In this document: positions 13,272 through 15,668 of the stretch, piece by piece
Layout of the letters: every line of letters begins with the position of its first letter
Numbering within the stretch: the first letter of the stretch is position 1
NCBI GenBank assembly: GCA_019114885.1
Contig: DXEQ01000105.1
Span: 1 to 15,668 of the forward strand
Direction: 5' to 3'
DNA: 15,668 nt
Source: Candidatus Anaerobutyricum stercoripullorum
Lineage (GTDB): Bacteria > Bacillota > Clostridia > Lachnospirales > Lachnospiraceae
Translations under genes and position numbers: made by a program
The notes under the pieces: generated by a model
Database searches by the model: none
Told to the model about the DNA's origin: nothing
Seen by the model: only the letters and a program-made list of their open reading frames with translations

Positions 13272-14333
13272 ATGGCAGAGAAGAATATTGTTGTGATCAT
13301 GGGAGGCAGGTCCTCGGAGCATGAGGTCTCTCTCGTGTCCGCCGCGACGGTGGTGGAGAATATCAATACGGAAGTTTACAACGTGATCATGGTCGGCATC
13401 ACGAAGGACGGGCAGTGGAAGCTCATCGAGTCCCTGGATAAGGTGAGAGACGGTTCCTGGGTGCAGGGGCACACGCAGGCAATCCTGTCACCGGAGACCG
13501 GGAAGGGAGAACTGATCCTCATGCAGAAGGACCGCGTGGATACGGTCCATGTGGACGTGGTGTTCCCGGTGCTCCACGGCATGAACGGGGAGGACGGTAC
13601 CCTGCAGGGACTTCTGGAACTGGCGCAGATTCCGTATGTGGGCTGCGGCGTTCTGGCGTCAGCCTGCTCCATGGATAAGTTTTACACGAAGATCATCGTG
13701 GACGCCATCGGCATCCGTCAGGCGAAGTTCGTGGGTGTGCGCCGCGGCGAACTTACGGATATGGACGAGGTGGTGAGCCGGGTGGAGAAGGAACTGGACT
13801 ATCCGGTATTTGTCAAGCCGTCCAAGGCAGGTTCCTCGCAGGGCGTCAGCAAGGCGGAGGACAGGGAAGGACTCGTGGCCGCGCTCCGGCTGGCTGCGCA
13901 GCATGACTCCAAGATTCTTGTGGAGGAAAATATCGTGGGAAGAGAGCTGGAGTGTGCCGTCTTAGGCGGCGCGGAGGCGAAGGCTTCCGGCGTGGGAGAG
14001 ATTCTGGCTGCGGATACTTTCTACAGCTACGAGGCAAAATACAACAACGAAGATTCCAGAACCGTGGTGGGACCGGAACTGCCGGAGGGCAGGACGGAGG
14101 AGATTCGCCGGGATGCGGAGGCCATCTTTAAGGCTCTTGACTGCTACGGCCTGTCCCGGGTGGATTTCTTCCTGACAAAAGATACGGAAGAAGTGGTATT
14201 TAACGAGATCAACACTCTGCCGGGATTCACTGCCATCAGCATGTATCCGATGCTCTGGGAAGCGGAAGGCGTGGATAAAAAAGAACTGATCCAGAGACTC
14301 ATTGACCTTGCCATGGTCCGCTATGACGGGTGA
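13272..14333 (+). CDS. ddl: D-alanine--D-alanine ligase
   Basis: A 353-residue ATP-grasp ligase that joins two D-Ala in the cytoplasm for peptidoglycan precursor synthesis. Motifs: GGRSSEHEVS (11-20) with catalytic Glu16; HGMNGEDGTLQGLLE (102-116); the VKPSKAGSSQGVS ATP-binding segment (181-193); omega loop FYSYEAKY (250-257) with Tyr257; and the metal-binding signature NEINTLPGFT (311-320). The Tyr of the omega loop is typical of D-Ala-D-Ala ligases; D-lactate ligases such as VanA lack it, so no intrinsic vancomycin resistance is implied. AGGGAGG (13255-13261) lies ten bases before ATG 13272. The DUF1934 gene follows after only four bases and is probably translated by coupling. Confidence 0.97.
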   Translation: MAEKNIVVIMGGRSSEHEVSLVSAATVVENINTEVYNVIMVGITKDGQWKLIESLDKVRDGSWVQGHTQAILSPETGKGELILMQKDRVDTVHVDVVFPVLHGMNGEDGTLQGLLELAQIPYVGCGVLASACSMDKFYTKIIVDAIGIRQAKFVGVRRGELTDMDEVVSRVEKELDYPVFVKPSKAGSSQGVSKAEDREGLVAALRLAAQHDSKILVEENIVGRELECAVLGGAEAKASGVGEILAADTFYSYEAKYNNEDSRTVVGPELPEGRTEEIRRDAEAIFKALDCYGLSRVDFFLTKDTEEVVFNEINTLPGFTAISMYPMLWEAEGVDKKELIQRLIDLAMVRYDG

Positions 14334-14337
14334 CGCC

Positions 14338-14784
14338 ATGGAAGATTGTGCGAAGAAAGAGCGGAAGGCGGGAAAGAAGCTTCATCTTACCATCCGGGGC
14401 ATACAGACCGGGTTCGGAGAAGAGGAAGTGACGGAGATCGCCACCACGGCCGACTATTTTCACCGGGCGGGAAAGCACTACATTTTTTATGAGGAGCGGA
14501 CAGAAGAGGGACATATCATAAAGAATCGGCTTACTATCGATTCGGACAGGGTGGAACTTAAAAAGAGCGGCGCCGGAGAATCACTGCTGCGCTTCCGGTT
14601 CGGACATTCACAGCCATGTCGGTACCATTCTCCGGCGGGTCCGCTGGAGCTGATGTCCGATACGAAGCGGATTGACTTCCACAGAGACAAAAAAGGAATC
14701 CGGCTCCATCTGGATTATTCATTCTATGCGGCGGGGATGCTCATGTCCGAGTACCGGCTGACCGTCTCCGGCCGCTTCATCTAA
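14338..14784 (+). CDS. DUF1934 family protein (YwiB-like beta-barrel)
   Basis: A 148-residue cytoplasmic protein without membrane segments. Its layout fits DUF1934: LTIRGIQTGFGEEEVTEIAT, then YFHRAGKHYIFYEERTEEG, RLTIDSDRVELKKSG, YHSPAGPLELMSDTKRIDF and LHLDYSFYAAGMLMSEYRLT. Relatives are small lipocalin-like beta-barrels of unknown function that often accompany cell-wall or arginyl-tRNA synthetase genes. ATG 14338 is four bases after the ddl stop and has only a weak GGGTG ribosome site, so translation is probably coupled to ddl. An ATG at 14323 overlapping ddl is possible but has no ribosome site. The transcript ends at the large hairpin at 14805-14866. Confidence 0.88.
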   Translation: MEDCAKKERKAGKKLHLTIRGIQTGFGEEEVTEIATTADYFHRAGKHYIFYEERTEEGHIIKNRLTIDSDRVELKKSGAGESLLRFRFGHSQPCRYHSPAGPLELMSDTKRIDFHRDKKGIRLHLDYSFYAAGMLMSEYRLTVSGRFI

Positions 14785-14804
14785 GACACAAATAATTAAG
14801 ACGC

Positions 14805-14866
14805 AAAAAATGCTGCCGTGCAGCGTCTGTTTTTGGAAAGACAGATGCTGATACGACAGCATTTTT
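14805..14866. terminator. Long bidirectional hairpin terminator
   Basis: AAAAATGCTG on the left (14806-14815) pairs with CAGCATTTTT on the right (14857-14866), continuing through imperfectly paired CGT/ACG, CAGC/GCTG and TCTGT/ACAGA segments to a short loop near 14831-14839. The A-run and T-run ends give U-tracts for both directions, as expected between the convergent DUF1934 gene and the leftward gene at 14892-15431. Confidence 0.88.
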
Positions 14867-14891
14867 GTATGGTGTGCCTGATGGCGCGCCT

Positions 14892-15431
14892 TTATTTTTT
14901 CTTTTTTTTGCTTCGCTCTTCCTGAATCTCTTTTTTGATCTTATCCTGCTTCTTTTTGGCAGCATCAATATTGGCCTGGGCGTTATTGGCATTGCGGCGA
15001 AGCTTCGCCATGAAGCCCTTCTTCTCCGGCGCCGGCACCGGGGCCTTCCGGAAGTTGTTGATGCTGGTGATGTAGATACCGCTGATCATGGCCTTGACTT
15101 CTGCCTTTACAGGAATCTCATCGTACACGTCCTCATCGGCGATCAAAGACATCACTCTCGGACCGATCTTGGCCTTGACTACGGGAACCTTTGCCCGGCG
15201 GGCTCTCTTCGGAGTCTGGTCGAGAACAGCCTGCGGAAGTCCGGAGTCAATGAGAGGCATTCTTTTTTTGTCGATGACGAGGATGGTAGCCTGCTGTGCC
15301 GCTGCAAAAAGCTTGTCCTTCTGCTCGGCCTGCTCTTTCTGCATTTTGGATCCCTTGTAATAAAGAAATGCGAGAACAGCGATGCCGATGACCAAAATGA
15401 CAGCCGTAATAATCCATGGATTCACATTCAT
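14892..15431 (-). CDS. Membrane-anchored protein with Lys-rich coiled-coil tail, unknown function
   Basis: A 179-residue protein. A single membrane helix (about 6-24) is preceded by only five residues. A compact middle domain (about 47-127) has several beta-like stretches (ATILVIDKKRMPL, KVPVVKAKIGPRVMSL, EIPVKAEVKAMISGIYI). A strongly charged helical tail (about 138-179) ends in KKKKK and is likely a coiled coil. I recognise no named family. AGGAGG lies about seven bases before ATG 15431. The leader carries a strong hairpin (15455-15490). The 3' end of the gene contains runs of eight and six A on the coding strand, which could slip. It is transcribed towards the convergent terminator at 14805-14866 and appears to be monocistronic. 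Confidence 0.82.
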   Translation of the reverse strand: MNVNPWIITAVILVIGIAVLAFLYYKGSKMQKEQAEQKDKLFAAAQQATILVIDKKRMPLIDSGLPQAVLDQTPKRARRAKVPVVKAKIGPRVMSLIADEDVYDEIPVKAEVKAMISGIYITSINNFRKAPVPAPEKKGFMAKLRRNANNAQANIDAAKKKQDKIKKEIQEERSKKKKK

Positions 15432-15454
15432 GTCTCATCCTCCTAAATTATAGC

Positions 15455-15490
15455 GCCCAAAACCGGTGGACAAGACCTGCGGCTTTGGGC
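15455..15490 (-). promoter_or_regulatory. 5' leader hairpin of the Lys-rich membrane protein gene
   Basis: In the leftward RNA, GCCCAAAGCCG pairs with CGGTTTTGGGC over 11 continuous pairs including one G-U. Two more G-C pairs follow beyond a small internal loop. On the plus strand the same position is an A-C mismatch, so the structure belongs to the leftward transcript. It ends only about 10 bases before the ribosome site and has no U-tract, so it may affect translation or bind a ligand or protein. Confidence 0.5.
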
Positions 15491-15511
15491 AGTTCATGAT
15501 TACAAACAAGT

Positions 15512-15520
15512 ATTGTATCA
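15512..15520 (-). promoter_or_regulatory. Possible extended -10 promoter (TGATACAAT)
   Basis: On the minus strand TGATACAAT fits an extended -10 element and is preceded by an A9 tract like an UP element. No good -35 box is seen. Starting here gives a leader of about 75-80 nt containing the hairpin at 15455-15490. Confidence 0.45.
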
Positions 15521-15563
15521 TTTTTTTTTCATAAAGAAAAGAAGAATTGTGAAAAAAGAGGAC

Positions 15564-15606
15564 AAAAGTTACTTTTTTAAGCTACTGTTCACACAGTAAC
15601 CTTTTT
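15564..15606 (-). terminator. Probable terminator of the last leftward gene
   Basis: In the leftward direction GTTACT (15595-15600) pairs with AGTAAC (15568-15573), flanked by A- and T-rich ends, and a further T6 run follows at about 15552-15557 (A6 on the plus strand). An alternative inner stem (GTTACTG with CAGTAGC) competes with it. The plus strand also ends in T5, so the element may act in both directions. Confidence 0.6.
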
Positions 15607-15668
15607 ACAGACTCTCCTCGGACATGGCTTCCGTGTGATGATCCAGCATCACCTGGATGGCCTGTCTT
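15605..15668 (-). CDS. C-terminal end of an unidentified leftward gene
   Basis: A leftward frame enters from the right edge and ends at TAA (15605-15607), giving the last 20 residues, RQAIQVMLDHHTEAMSEESL. The terminator-like element directly after the stop supports a genuine gene end. The fragment is too short to assign a family; the other two leftward frames give less protein-like sequence. Confidence 0.55.
   Translation of the reverse strand, partial: RQAIQVMLDHHTEAMSEESL

Noticed and set aside
13272..14333. D-Ala-D-Lac ligase of the vancomycin-resistance type
   Set aside because: The omega loop has EAKY with Tyr257, typical of ordinary D-Ala-D-Ala ligases, and no vanH or vanX neighbour is present.
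15447..15452. TATAAT on the minus strand as the promoter of the 14892-15431 gene
   Set aside because: It directly abuts the ribosome site, so the transcript would start within it. TGATACAAT further upstream is better placed.

Overview
The window looks like a piece of chromosome from an anaerobic, endospore-forming Firmicute, most probably a fairly GC-rich Lachnospiraceae-type Clostridia. The grounds are spore germination receptor genes, spoIIR, strong AGGAGG-type ribosome sites, intrinsic terminators with U-tracts, an FMN riboswitch in front of an ECF riboflavin transporter, and a PilT/PilC/DUF4860 cluster of a kind I associate with Lachnospiraceae. The species cannot be named from the sequence alone. 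No tRNA, rRNA, transposase, phage gene or CRISPR array was seen.

Layout. (1) 1-753: 3' part of an M20-family dipeptidase (PepV/Sapep type). A consensus sigma-A promoter overlaps its stop codon and drives an FMN riboswitch with terminator and ribU (1025-1594). (2) 1653-3380: a bidirectional terminator, then leftward ispE followed by a GntR/FCD regulator. A TTGTATACAT dyad lies in the ispE promoter. (3) 3413-7196: a rightward germination receptor operon with a predicted sigma-G promoter. It holds gerA, then one long ORF in which the GerB permease is joined in frame to a GerC-like lipoprotein with an internal lipobox, then a terminator. (4) 7370-8134: spoIIR with a repeat-built Gly/Ser/Asp insertion. 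(5) 8222-12535: a compact type IV pilus/type II secretion-like operon: PilC/GspF platform, a small pilin-like membrane protein, a DUF4860 protein, a true prepilin, a membrane protein with an acidic repeat tail, and a PilT-type ATPase. (6) 12556-13033: a small exported acidic peptide gene with its own promoter, dyads and terminator. (7) 13034-14784: three 37-bp tandem repeats, then ddl and a DUF1934 gene. (8) 14805-15668: a large hairpin terminator, a leftward gene for a Lys-rich membrane-anchored protein with a structured leader, another terminator, and the last codons of a further leftward gene.

How the genes fit together. Two blocks serve sporulation: the germinant receptor of the forespore inner membrane, and SpoIIR, the secreted signal that triggers pro-sigma-E processing. 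The pilus-like block encodes platform, motor and pilin-like parts but no prepilin peptidase and no PilB-type assembly ATPase here, so it must borrow these or work differently. ispE (isoprenoid precursors), ddl (peptidoglycan D-Ala-D-Ala) and ribU (riboflavin uptake) are housekeeping.

The most unusual signals are the GerB-GerC fusion, the recurrence of unrelated short tandem repeats with a period near 36-37 bp at four loci (plus a 63-bp one), and the small exported acidic peptide with an elaborate upstream region.
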